Part shown: piece by piece, positions 42,917 through 51,328 of the stretch
Layout: each line of letters starts with the position of its first letter
Position numbering within the stretch: position 1 is the first letter of the stretch
Source: AWTP1-13 sp963814055
Lineage (GTDB): Bacteria > Pseudomonadota > Alphaproteobacteria > Rhizobiales > Hyphomicrobiaceae
DNA: 64,000 bases
Direction: 5' to 3'
Assembly: GCA_963814055.1 (NCBI GenBank)
Contig: CAWFBJ010000007.1
Location: 1-64,000, forward strand
Made by a program: the position numbers and the translations under genes
The notes under the pieces: model-generated
Databases searched by the model: none
Told to the model about the DNA's origin: nothing
What the model saw: the letters and a program-made list of their open reading frames with translations, nothing else

Positions 42917-44176
42917 TCAGCGTTTGAGGTTGACCACCACGTCCATCAGCTCCGAGCCCGTTTGAAACACTTTCGAATTGGCGGTGTAGTTCCGCTCCAA
43001 CTCGATCATGGCGGTCAGCTCGGAAGCGAGATCCACGGTCGATTGCTCGAGTGCGCTCGACACCATCGTGCCGAAACCGCCCTCGCCGGCGAACCCGACC
43101 TGGACGTCGCCGGAATCGACGCTGGGGGCGAACACGTTTCCAGCCAGCGGCTGCAGATTGTCGGGGCTGGCGACGTTCGCGAGCGGGATGCGGTAGGTGG
43201 CCAAGCGGGCACCGTTCTCGAATACCGCGTACAGCGTGCCGTCGTCGTCGATTTCGACGCGCTCAACCTCGCTCGGTGCATTGCCGTTCACTGCGGCGTC
43301 GAGCAGGGTGTAGTCGGTGGCGAGCTGGCTCGATTGAGACATGTCGAGGGCGACCGTCCCGCCGTTCGGGATGGCAATGTCGAGCGACGTCGGACTGGAA
43401 CCATCGAGCTGGCCGGTCGTCGGATCAAACACCAGGGTCGTCGGCGCGTTCAGCTGGCCGTTGGCATACGGAAATCCCTGGCTGGTCGCGTCAGCGTCCG
43501 CCTGATTGTAGACGGCGACTTCCCACTCGTTGTCAGCGGTCTTGGTCATGTAGACGTCGAGCGTCACCTCGTTGCCGAGATTGTCGTAGGTGACGAGAGA
43601 GGTCTTCGCCGTGTAGACCGCGGTAGCGCCGTTGCCGGACGGCAGATCGGTTTCGATGCCGGCATTAGAGGGCAGGTTGACGAACAAATTGCCCTCGGTG
43701 GACGGATCCGACTGGAGCGCAAGCGCTCCGATGTTGACCACTGCAAGCCCAGCCGTGCCGTTCGCCACCGGCGTAGGCGCACCGGGCGCCAAGCTGTAGC
43801 CCATCAGCCTGTAGCCTGCAGCATTGATAAGGTCGCCGCTGCCGTCCTTCACAAACGAACCGGCTCTGGTCAGGTAAGTCTGTCCATTCTCGTTACCGAC
43901 GAGAAAGAAGCCAGCGCCCTTGACCGCCAGGTCCGTGACCGAAGTCGTGAACTTGAATGTGCCCTGCTCGCTGACGCCGATGCGGACGCGCGTTTCCACG
44001 CTGCCCAACTCGTAGCCCGAGCCGCCGGATTCGAGCACGAGGGAGGAGAACTCCGTCGACGCCCGCTTGTAACCTGCAGTGCTGGAGTTGGCGATGTTAT
44101 CGGCAACCGTACTCAACCTGTTGGCCTGTGCGGCCATGCCGGACACACTGGTCCGCATCATTCCATAGAGGCCCAT
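42917..44176 (-). CDS. flgE: FlgE, hook protein
   Basis: A 419-residue hook subunit. N-terminus GLYGMMRTSVSGMAAQANRL and STVADNIANSSTAGYKRAST, central VKGAGFFLVGNENGQTYLTR and the FlgE-type mid-domain, C-terminus LASELTAMIELERNYTANSK. The gene is directly downstream of ftcR (25 bases), as in Brucella and Sinorhizobium. Confidence 0.95.
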   Translation of the reverse strand: MGLYGMMRTSVSGMAAQANRLSTVADNIANSSTAGYKRASTEFSSLVLESGGSGYELGSVETRVRIGVSEQGTFKFTTSVTDLAVKGAGFFLVGNENGQTYLTRAGSFVKDGSGDLINAAGYRLMGYSLAPGAPTPVANGTAGLAVVNIGALALQSDPSTEGNLFVNLPSNAGIETDLPSGNGATAVYTAKTSLVTYDNLGNEVTLDVYMTKTADNEWEVAVYNQADADATSQGFPYANGQLNAPTTLVFDPTTGQLDGSSPTSLDIAIPNGGTVALDMSQSSQLATDYTLLDAAVNGNAPSEVERVEIDDDGTLYAVFENGARLATYRIPLANVASPDNLQPLAGNVFAPSVDSGDVQVGFAGEGGFGTMVSSALEQSTVDLASELTAMIELERNYTANSKVFQTGSELMDVVVNLKR

Positions 44177-44201
44177 TGGGCAAAGTCCCCCGCGCGCGAA
44201 G

Positions 44202-44954
44202 CTAGTCCCCGACGCAGAGTAAATCAGGCTCGGCTTGTGCGAGGCTGGATTTTGCCGCCACCGTTTCGGCTTGAACCGCCATCGCCGTGACGATCAGACG
44301 GTATCCGAGATAGCGCTGCGAATCGATCGGGTCATGACCCAGACGATGCCGCAACCGCTTGCGCAGCTTGCTGATATGACTCTCGATGACGTTCTCGTCG
44401 ATGTCCTCACTGAAGAGGCCGTAGACGGAATTGAAGATCTGGGTCTTCGTCACCCGGCAACCCGTGTTGTTCACGAGATATTCGAGGATGCGGCGCTCGC
44501 GGCGCGGCAGCGGCAGCACCTCGCCCCGCACTTCCGGATCGCGACCGTCGGAGAACACTCTGAGATCGCCGATCACGGTGCCCTCGGTCCTACCCCTTGT
44601 ACGTGTGCGGATAGCCTTGATCCGGGCCAGGATTTCGCGCACGTGGATCGGCTTGCGGACGACGTCGTCAACTCCCGCAGCGAACAGATCCAGGGTCTCT
44701 TCCAGAGACTTGTTGTCGTTCATGGCGATGATTGCCGCGCGCGACCGGCCTTTGATCAGCCTGGGAAGCAAGTGGCGCTGACTGCAGTCGCCCAGCAGAA
44801 ACGCTTCGACCGCTAGAATGTCCGGATCCGACACCGTCGTGACCCAGTTGCTGAAATCGGATGGGCTGAGCCCGGTCGCCGAGACCCCCTCGCGATCGAA
44901 CCAGGCCGAATATCCCTCCGAAACAGACTCACGATCGTCCACAATAACGATCAT
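44202..44954 (-). CDS. ftcR: FtcR/Rem, flagellar master regulator (response-regulator family)
   Basis: A 250-residue regulator with an N-terminal receiver-like domain (MIVIVDDRESVSEGYSAWFD) and a C-terminal OmpR-type winged helix (GEVLPLPRRERRILEYLVNN, SEDIDENVIESHISKLRKRL). It matches FtcR of Brucella and Rem of Sinorhizobium, which activate flagellar genes and sit next to flgE. The conserved phospho-acceptor aspartate seems missing: the beta-3 strand reads ILAVEAFLLGD, with Glu near residue 50. It may work without phosphorylation. The lysine in VVRKPIHVREI is retained. ATG 44954 is chosen since the frame upstream lacks family residues. Confidence 0.88.
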   Translation of the reverse strand: MIVIVDDRESVSEGYSAWFDREGVSATGLSPSDFSNWVTTVSDPDILAVEAFLLGDCSQRHLLPRLIKGRSRAAIIAMNDNKSLEETLDLFAAGVDDVVRKPIHVREILARIKAIRTRTRGRTEGTVIGDLRVFSDGRDPEVRGEVLPLPRRERRILEYLVNNTGCRVTKTQIFNSVYGLFSEDIDENVIESHISKLRKRLRHRLGHDPIDSQRYLGYRLIVTAMAVQAETVAAKSSLAQAEPDLLCVGD

Positions 44955-45350
44955 TGGATATCCCCCGAATCGCATTGATCGTTGCTTGCGTAGGCCCTAC
45001 GTGTGCGATTCTGCTTCGTCAACCGCAGCTTGCCTCCCGCTATCGTCGCGAAGCTTCGGCTCGAGGCTTTCACTCTCCGACAGTGACTCGAAAGTCTCAC
45101 TTCGATCTACTGCCCCGCCGCCAACGCTTGCGCTGACGCCAACACCCGCCACGCGCCATCCGTACCAGCCACTGCCGAAGCATTGAGCCGCATCCGCCGG
45201 GAATGGCGCGCGTTGTCGCCCATAGCGGGCTTCTCATGCTGCCGGGCGATGGCGAGACGCTCGATGCGGCACGTTTCATGTTTGTATAGACAAAAAAGCC
45301 CGATTGGCCCTACCGTCGGTCCAGATCACGGATGGTGAGGAGTTCTCGTT
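44955..45350. other. Gene-free stretch of 396 bases between ftcR and the ABC importer
   Basis: No convincing gene. The minus strand has a 38-codon frame (MGDNARHSRRMRLNASAVAG...), with no recognisable domain. Promoters for leftward ftcR and the rightward importer must lie here. Near 45275-45310 the sequence becomes AT-rich (TTTCATGTTTGTATAGACAA), which suits a promoter. GGTGAGGAG lies just before the importer start at 45351 and is its ribosome-binding site. Confidence 0.4.
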
Positions 45351-46298
45351 ATGCGTTCTCTGATGAGGGCTGGCGTCATCGCCGCTCTGCTCGTCCTGCC
45401 TGCTTCGGCCTCCGCGCAGGAAACCAAGCTCAGTATCGGCATCTCCGGGTGGACGGGCTTTGCCCCGCTGACGCTGGCCAAGGAAGCCGGCATCTTCAAG
45501 AAGAACGGGCTCGATGTCAGCATCAGGAAGATCCCGCAGAAGGACCGCCACCTGGCGATCGCATCGGGTGACATCCAGTGCGCAGCAACTACTGTCGAGA
45601 CCTGGGTCATCTGGAATGCCAACGGCGTGGCGACCAAGCAGATTTTCCAGCTCGACAAGTCCTACGGCGCCGATGGCATGGCGGTGCGCAACGACGTTAA
45701 GTCGATCAAGGAGTTGAAAGGCAAGACGGTGCTGGCGTCCACGCCCGGTACCGCACCCTATTTTACGCTTGCCTGGTTCCTGAAGAAGAACGGGCTTTCA
45801 GTGAAGGACGTGACGGTCGCCAATCTGGAACCGGCAGCAGCAGCGCAGGCGTTCATTTCGGGGCAGGGCGACGCGGCCATGACCTACGAACCCTATCTGT
45901 CCAAGGTTCGCGAGGCGCCCGACAAGGGCAAGATCATCGCTACCACGCTCGACTATCCCATGATTATGGACACCGTGGGGTGCACGCCAAAGTTCATTGC
46001 GGACAACCCCAAGGCCGCCAAAGCCATGACCGACAGCTACTTCGAAGCGCTGGACATGATCTCTAAGGAGCAAGCCAAAGCCTACGAGATCATGGGCGCA
46101 GACGTGAAGCAATCCGGCGAGCAGTTCGGCAATTCCGCCAAGTATCTGCGCTGGCAGGACAAGGCGGCCAATCAAAAGTTCTTTGCCGGCGAGTTGCAGG
46201 CTTTCTCCAAGGAGGCGGCAGAGCTGCTTCTGGAGATCGGCATCATCAAGCAGATCCCCAACATCGCCGACATCATCGACACGAGCTTCATCAAGTAG
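45351..46298 (+). CDS. ABC transporter substrate-binding protein, SsuA/NMT1 family
   Basis: A 315-residue periplasmic receptor for the SsuABC/TauABC class. Signal peptide RAGVIAALLVLPASASAQ, then LSIGISGWTGFAPLTLAKEA and ASGDIQCAATTVETWVIWNA; the domain crossing reads KTVLASTPGTAPYFTLAWFL. Such receptors bind sulfonates, nitrate, taurine or pyrimidine precursors; the ligand here is unknown because no catabolic gene is adjacent. GGTGAGGAG gives a good start at ATG 45351. Followed by permease and ATPase genes. Confidence 0.85.
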   Translation: MRSLMRAGVIAALLVLPASASAQETKLSIGISGWTGFAPLTLAKEAGIFKKNGLDVSIRKIPQKDRHLAIASGDIQCAATTVETWVIWNANGVATKQIFQLDKSYGADGMAVRNDVKSIKELKGKTVLASTPGTAPYFTLAWFLKKNGLSVKDVTVANLEPAAAAQAFISGQGDAAMTYEPYLSKVREAPDKGKIIATTLDYPMIMDTVGCTPKFIADNPKAAKAMTDSYFEALDMISKEQAKAYEIMGADVKQSGEQFGNSAKYLRWQDKAANQKFFAGELQAFSKEAAELLLEIGIIKQIPNIADIIDTSFIK

Positions 46299-46320
46299 GA
46301 AAACGACAGCAACCGCTCCG

Positions 46321-46393
46321 CGCCGCATCCTGAGCCTGTCGAAGGGTGCGGCGGCGCCACTTCACTGGATCGTGGCTCGACAAGCTCGCCACG
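46321..46393. repeat. Two REP-like hairpins between receptor and permease genes
   Basis: CGCCGCATCC (46321-46330) faces GGGTGCGGCG (46344-46353), with loop TGAGCCTGTCGAA. CGTGGC (46371-46376) faces GCCACG (46388-46393), with loop TCGACAAGCTC. GAGCCTGTCGAAG and TCGACAAGCTC belong to a well-known dispersed alphaproteobacterial palindrome type. Likely effect: 3' protection of the receptor mRNA or partial termination, so that more receptor than permease is made. Confidence 0.55.
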
Positions 46394-46416
46394 CGATTTG
46401 ATAGCGCACATAGTTC

Positions 46417-47193
46417 ATGCTCCGCCCGCTCGAGCCCGTCAGCGCCGCCACGCGCATCTGGCTCGGCATCCTCTTCTTCGTCCTGTTTGTCGCAGCCTGG
46501 AGCTGGGCAACGATGGGCGGTTATATTTCCCCGACGTTTCTTGCCAACCCGCTGACCATGCTGGACGAGGGCTGGCAGCTTCTGGTCAAGCACGGGTTCC
46601 TGTTCGACATCGGCATGACGGTCTGGCGCGTGGTCGGCGGTTTCGTACTGGCGGCAATCGTGGCCATCCCGGTCGGCATCGCGATGGGGACCTACAAGCC
46701 TGTCGAAGCGTTCTTCGAGCCCTTCGTCTCGTTCGCCCGCTATCTGCCGGCATCTGCTTTCATTCCGCTGCTCATTTTGTGGGCGGGTATCGGCGAGACC
46801 CAGAAACTGCTGGTCATCTTCATCGGCTCGGTGTTCCAGCTCGTGCTCATGGTGGCTGTGGCTGTCGGCAACACGCGCCGCGACCTAGTCGAAGCGGCCT
46901 ACACACTGGGCGCTAAGGACTGGGGCATCATCCGCCGCGTCCTGCTGCCGTCGAGCGCGCCTGAGATCGCCGAAATCCTCCGCCTGGTGCTGGGCTGGGC
47001 GTGGACTTACGTGATCGTGGCCGAACTGATCGGCTCGTCATCCGGCATCGGCCACATGATCACCGACAGCCAGGCGCTGCTCAACACGGGGCAGATCATC
47101 TTCGGCATCATCATCATCGGCTTGATCGGGCTGGTTTCCGATTTCCTGTTCAAGGCCGCCAACCGCTGGCTGTTCCCGTGGAGCTTCGCGTGA
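46417..47193 (+). CDS. ABC transporter permease, SsuC/TauC family
   Basis: A 258-residue inner-membrane permease with six hydrophobic helices. It begins near TRIWLGILFFVLFVAAWSWA and has a typical SsuC domain (VGIAMGTYKPVEAFFEPFVS). The ATPase-contact EAA loop is DLVEAAYTLGAKDWGIIRRV. It overlaps the ATPase gene by four bases (GTGA) and follows the receptor gene after a hairpin region. Confidence 0.88.
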   Translation: MLRPLEPVSAATRIWLGILFFVLFVAAWSWATMGGYISPTFLANPLTMLDEGWQLLVKHGFLFDIGMTVWRVVGGFVLAAIVAIPVGIAMGTYKPVEAFFEPFVSFARYLPASAFIPLLILWAGIGETQKLLVIFIGSVFQLVLMVAVAVGNTRRDLVEAAYTLGAKDWGIIRRVLLPSSAPEIAEILRLVLGWAWTYVIVAELIGSSSGIGHMITDSQALLNTGQIIFGIIIIGLIGLVSDFLFKAANRWLFPWSFA

Positions 47194-47975
47194 GCAAGCT
47201 CCGCATCGAGGATGTCAGCCGCACATTTCCCGCTCGCGCCGGCGCGACACCGACGAGAGCCCTCGAACCGGTCTCGCTCAGCATCGCCGACAACGACTTC
47301 ATCACCATCCTGGGACCATCGGGTTGCGGAAAGTCGACGCTGCTGCGCATCGTTGCAGGTCTCGATCGCGCGACTACGGGCCGCGTCCTGCTCGACGGTG
47401 CCGCGGTGACAGGTCCGGGCCCAGACCGCGGCATGGTGTTCCAGTCCTATACGCTGTTTCCCTGGCTTTCGATCGCTGACAATATTGCCTTCGGTCTGCG
47501 CGAGAAGGGCGTGCGCGAAGACGAGCGCCGCCGGGTTGCCACCGAATGGTGCGCGCGTGTGGGCCTCACGGGCTTCGAGCGACACTACCCCAAGCAACTG
47601 TCCGGCGGGATGCAGCAGCGCACCGCAATTGCGCGCGTCCTCGCCAACGATCCCAAAATCATGCTGCTGGATGAGCCGTTCGGAGCGCTCGACAACCAGA
47701 CCCGCGCGCTGATGCAGGAAATGCTGCTGGACATCTGGCAGCGCGAGCGCAAGACCGTGATGTTCGTCACGCACGACATTGAGGAGTCGATCTTTCTCGC
47801 GTCGCGTGTGGTGGTGATGTCGGCGCGACCGGGACGCATCAAGGCCGATGTGCACATCGACCTGCCGTACCCCAGGCACTACACCCTCAAGACGAGCCCG
47901 GAGTTCTCCGCTCTCAAAGCTCGCTTGACGGAGGAAATCAGGGTGGAGGCGGTACGCGCCGCCGAAGGGCATTGA
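47190..47975 (+). CDS. ABC transporter ATP-binding protein, SsuB/TauB family
   Basis: A 261-residue ATPase. Walker A ILGPSGCGKSTLLRIVAGLD, Q-loop GMVFQSYTLFPWLSIADNIA, signature QLSGGMQQRTAIARVLANDP, Walker B IMLLDEPFGALDN, and H-loop TVMFVTHDIEESIFLASRVV. The GTG inside the permease stop is chosen because the frame upstream is antisense-like. It completes the three-gene importer with the receptor and permease. Its C-terminal sequence ends EEIRVEAVRAAEGH. Confidence 0.92.
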   Translation: MSKLRIEDVSRTFPARAGATPTRALEPVSLSIADNDFITILGPSGCGKSTLLRIVAGLDRATTGRVLLDGAAVTGPGPDRGMVFQSYTLFPWLSIADNIAFGLREKGVREDERRRVATEWCARVGLTGFERHYPKQLSGGMQQRTAIARVLANDPKIMLLDEPFGALDNQTRALMQEMLLDIWQRERKTVMFVTHDIEESIFLASRVVVMSARPGRIKADVHIDLPYPRHYTLKTSPEFSALKARLTEEIRVEAVRAAEGH

Positions 47976-48046
47976 GCCGACCGCCTCACGTGACCTGATG
48001 GAATCGCACGCGCGCTGCAATCAAGACCGATACTCGCTCGACCCGA

Positions 48047-48274
48047 CTATTGCCACATCCGCCGGGCTTCGTCGGCGCTCTTGTTCAAGCACACCGCCCC
48101 GCCCTTGATCTCTTTCACGAGGTTCAGGTCGAGGTAGTGGTGCTGGCCGCCCGACGCCGGGTCTGATTTCGTCAGCTTGATGCGGCCGTTATCCATGTGA
48201 TCGACCGTACCGACGTGCTTGCCGTCCGAACCCCTTACTTCCATGTGTTCCTGGATCTGGGATGCGTCCACCAT
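48047..48274 (-). CDS. DUF2171 domain protein
   Basis: A 75-residue protein with the DUF2171 pattern: VDASQIQEHMEVRGSDGKHV, GTVDHMDNGRIKLTKSDPAS and HHYLDLNLVKEIKGGAVCLN. The PRC-barrel-like beta fold is common in small stress-linked proteins of alphaproteobacteria. Role unknown. It is a single leftward gene, 71 bases downstream (convergent) of the ABC ATPase. Confidence 0.8.
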   Translation of the reverse strand: MVDASQIQEHMEVRGSDGKHVGTVDHMDNGRIKLTKSDPASGGQHHYLDLNLVKEIKGGAVCLNKSADEARRMWQ

Positions 48275-48483
48275 GGCTATTTCCTTTCAGATCAATGCTC
48301 TGACTTGCAGAGACAGCCTCTCATGGGTAACGGCCGACACCGCGGATCGTTCCGCGCCGTGGACGATCCACAAATACTGCCGCTTGTCAGGCGGAGGATC
48401 GACTTGGCTGCAGGGGAATACGCACGTTGACGTGGGCGACCGGACGCCGGCAAGCTTGGTGGAATAATCAGGGAGGGTGCGCG

Positions 48484-49455
48484 ATGAGGCTCACGCGGAA
48501 GCTGATGCTGGCTTGCATCGCGGGGCTCCTGGCTGCGCCACTCGCGCACGCGCAGGACTACCCGAACCGTCCCATCATGCTGGTGGTCCCCTACGCCGCG
48601 GGAGGTGGCAACGATGCCATGGCCCGTATCGTCGCCGACAAGATGAGCAAGACGCTGGGCCAGCAGATCGTCATCGAGAACCGTGGCGGCGCCGGCGGCA
48701 CGATCGCCACGCGGACCGTAGCGCGGAGTGCACCGGACGGCTACACGCTGGTCCTCGGGGGCACCGGCACGCTCGCGATCAACCCTACGCTCTACGCCAA
48801 CGCCGGCTACGATCCGCGCAAGGATTTCGCCCCGGTCGGCCTGATCGCGACCAGCGCCTTGGTCGTGCTTGTGCATCCTAGTATTGCGGCGCAATCCATC
48901 GGCGAACTCGTAGCCCTCGCCAAGCGGGAACCCGGCAAACTCAATTATGCCTCCGCCGGTCCCGGCAGCGGCATCCATTTAGCCGCCGAACTGTTTGCAA
49001 GCATGGCTGGCATCAAGCTCACGCACATCCCTTACCGCGGTAGCGCGCCTGCGCTGAACGACCTCATCGGTGGCCACGTCAACATCTACTTCAGCTCGCT
49101 GCCACCCGCGGTTGGCATCGCTGGCGAAGGCAAGGTTCGGGCATTGGCCGTGACCGGGCCGCAGCGCTCGCACGTCTTTCCGGACCTGCCCACGGTCGCC
49201 GAAGCGGGCCTGCCGGGCTACGAGGCCGTACTGCACTACGGCATCGCCGCGCCAGCCGGCACCCCGCGCCCGATCATCGACAAGCTCAACGCGGCGTTGC
49301 GCGAGGCCCTTGCGTCCGAGGAGACCAAGGCCGTTCTGATCGGCACGGGTGCCGACCCGCTGCCCAGCACGCCCGAGCAGTACGCCGCCGATATCGACCT
49401 TGAAGAGACGAGATGGTCGCGCATCGTGAAGGCGGCAGGGGTTAAGGCAAACTGA
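48484..49455 (+). CDS. Bug-family tripartite-tricarboxylate receptor (TctC-like), orphan
   Basis: A 323-residue periplasmic receptor. Signal peptide KLMLACIAGLLAAPLAHAQ, then NRPIMLVVPYAAGGGNDAMA, YASAGPGSGIHLAAELFASM and IPYRGSAPALNDLIGGHVNI, all Bug/TctC hallmarks. No tctA or tctB membrane genes are present, as is common for this expanded family. GGGAGGG lies upstream of ATG 48484. Its place just before boxC suggests binding of an aromatic or dicarboxylic acid, but this is inference. Confidence 0.85.
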   Translation: MRLTRKLMLACIAGLLAAPLAHAQDYPNRPIMLVVPYAAGGGNDAMARIVADKMSKTLGQQIVIENRGGAGGTIATRTVARSAPDGYTLVLGGTGTLAINPTLYANAGYDPRKDFAPVGLIATSALVVLVHPSIAAQSIGELVALAKREPGKLNYASAGPGSGIHLAAELFASMAGIKLTHIPYRGSAPALNDLIGGHVNIYFSSLPPAVGIAGEGKVRALAVTGPQRSHVFPDLPTVAEAGLPGYEAVLHYGIAAPAGTPRPIIDKLNAALREALASEETKAVLIGTGADPLPSTPEQYAADIDLEETRWSRIVKAAGVKAN

Positions 49456-49633
49456 TGGGCGTCAGCCCGTCCGTCGCCCAAGTCCCGGCTATTGCAGTAT
49501 TTTGCATGATGCGATAGGTTATAGGCATAATAATGCATCTTGCCCCACGGAGCGCTTTTTATGCCGCGGGACGCAAGGTCGCGAGGCGCGGGTCGCTTAA
49601 GATCGAGCGCAAACGGTTGGGAGTGGCGCCGTC

Positions 49634-51292
49634 ATGGCCGAACGCATCGATTTCCAGACAGAGCCCGCGCGCTATCGCCACTGGAAGCTGAAATTCGACG
49701 GCGAGGTCGCCGAACTCCTCATGGACGTCGACGAGAACGCCGGGCTGTTCGACGGTTATCAGCTCAAGTTGAATTCGTACGATCTCGGCGTCGACATTGA
49801 GCTTGCCGATGCCGTGCAGCGGTTGCGGTTCGAGCATCCCGAGGTGAAGGCGGTGGTGCTGAAGTCCGGCAAGGACCGCGTGTTCTGCGCGGGCGCCAAC
49901 ATCCGCATGCTGGCCGGCTCCACCCACGCGCACAAGGTCAACTTCTGCAAGTTCACCAATGAGACGCGCAATTCGATGGAGGATGCGAGCGCCAACTCGG
50001 GACAAAAGTATTTGTGCGCCATTCGCGGCACGGCAGCAGGCGGCGGCTACGAGCTGGCATTGGCAACCGACCACATCATCCTCGCCGACGACGGCAATTC
50101 GACGGTCTCGCTTCCCGAGCTGCCGCTGCTGGCGGTGCTGCCCGGCACCGGCGGCCTGACCCGTGTTACCGACAAGCGCAAGGTGCGCCGCGACCTGGCC
50201 GACGCTTTCTGCACGGTGGAAGAAGGCGTGCGCGGCGCCCGCGCGGTCAAGTGGCGCCTGGTCGATCAATCGGTGCCGAACTCCAAGTTCGACCAGGCGG
50301 TGAAAGACACCGCCGCGAAGCTCGGGTTCAAATCCGACCGGCCGAGCAGTGCCAAAGGCATCGCGCTCACGCCGCTGCAACGCAAGATCGACGCCGACGC
50401 CGTGACCTATTCCAGCGTGCGCGTCGAAATCGATCGCGCAACGCGGCGTGCGACCATCACGATCTTGGGACCCGACGCTCCGCCACCTACATCCGCCGAG
50501 GCCATGCAGCAGCAAGGCGCCGCATTCTGGCCGCTGCGCCTTGCCCGCGAGCTCGACGATGCGATCCTGCATCTGCGCCTCAACGAGGCCGACATCGGCG
50601 TCTGGATTTTCAAGACGCAGGGTGAGTCCGCGCACGTGCTCGCCTATGACGCCTTTCTCGATGCCAACAAGAGCAATTGGCTCGCGCGCGAGATCCTGCA
50701 CTTCTGGAAGCGCGTTTTGAAGCGCGTGGACGTAACGTCTCGCTCGCTCGTGGCACTTGTCGAGCCTGGCAGCTGTTTTGCCGGCACGCTCGCCGAAATC
50801 GTGTTCGCCTGCGACCGCTCGTTCATGCTGGTCGGCGCACTGCAGGGCGATAACCGGCCGCCGGCGGCAATCACCCTCTCGGCGCTGAATTTCGGCGCCT
50901 ACCCGATGAGTAATGACATCTCGCGGTTGGCCACGCGCTTTCTCGGCGAACCCGAGAGCGTGGATCGCGCCAAGGCCGATATGGGCAGGCCGCTCCACGC
51001 CGAAGCGTGCGAGGAACTGGGATTGGTCACGTCCGCGTTCGACCACATCGACTGGGACGACGAGGTGCGCATTTTTCTCGAGGAGCGCGCGAGCTTCTCG
51101 GCAGATGGGCTCACCGGCATGGAGGCGAACCTGCGCTTTGCCGGCCCGGAGACCATGGAAACGAAGATCTTCGGCCGCCTCACGGCCTGGCAGAACTGGA
51201 TCTTTCAGCGACCCAATGCGGCCGGCGCCGAAGGCGCGCTCAAACGCTACGGCACCGGCGTGAAGGCCAATTTCAATCCCGAGCGAGTTTGA
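49634..51292 (+). CDS. boxC: BoxC, 2,3-epoxybenzoyl-CoA dihydrolase
   Basis: A 552-residue crotonase-superfamily enzyme that opens 2,3-epoxybenzoyl-CoA, giving 3,4-dehydroadipyl-CoA semialdehyde and formate, in the aerobic box pathway of benzoate degradation. Family features: ARYRHWKLKFDGEVAELLMD, NSYDLGVDIELADAVQRLRF, crotonase oxyanion loop KDRVFCAGANIRMLAGSTHA, IRGTAAGGGYELALATDHII and a second half containing GSCFAGTLAEIVFACDRSFM. The length matches BoxC (about 550), much longer than single crotonases. It is followed after 36 bases by boxB. No bzdA, boxA or boxD is in the window. Confidence 0.93.
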   Translation: MAERIDFQTEPARYRHWKLKFDGEVAELLMDVDENAGLFDGYQLKLNSYDLGVDIELADAVQRLRFEHPEVKAVVLKSGKDRVFCAGANIRMLAGSTHAHKVNFCKFTNETRNSMEDASANSGQKYLCAIRGTAAGGGYELALATDHIILADDGNSTVSLPELPLLAVLPGTGGLTRVTDKRKVRRDLADAFCTVEEGVRGARAVKWRLVDQSVPNSKFDQAVKDTAAKLGFKSDRPSSAKGIALTPLQRKIDADAVTYSSVRVEIDRATRRATITILGPDAPPPTSAEAMQQQGAAFWPLRLARELDDAILHLRLNEADIGVWIFKTQGESAHVLAYDAFLDANKSNWLAREILHFWKRVLKRVDVTSRSLVALVEPGSCFAGTLAEIVFACDRSFMLVGALQGDNRPPAAITLSALNFGAYPMSNDISRLATRFLGEPESVDRAKADMGRPLHAEACEELGLVTSAFDHIDWDDEVRIFLEERASFSADGLTGMEANLRFAGPETMETKIFGRLTAWQNWIFQRPNAAGAEGALKRYGTGVKANFNPERV

Positions 51293-51328
51293 AAGAGGGG
51301 ACAACCCCTTTCAATAGAGGAAGTCGAG

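Noticed and set aside
42905..44290. A 461-codon plus-strand open frame opposite flgE.
   Set aside because: Antisense shadow; composition unlike a natural protein and FlgE is certain on the other strand.
45097..45279. A short minus-strand frame upstream of ftcR.
   Set aside because: Arg/Trp/Ser-rich composition and no start signal; not gene-like.
49559..51304. A 581-codon minus-strand open frame opposite boxC.
   Set aside because: Low-complexity composition (Arg, His, Gly, Ala, Val) and full overlap with boxC, whose family identity is certain.
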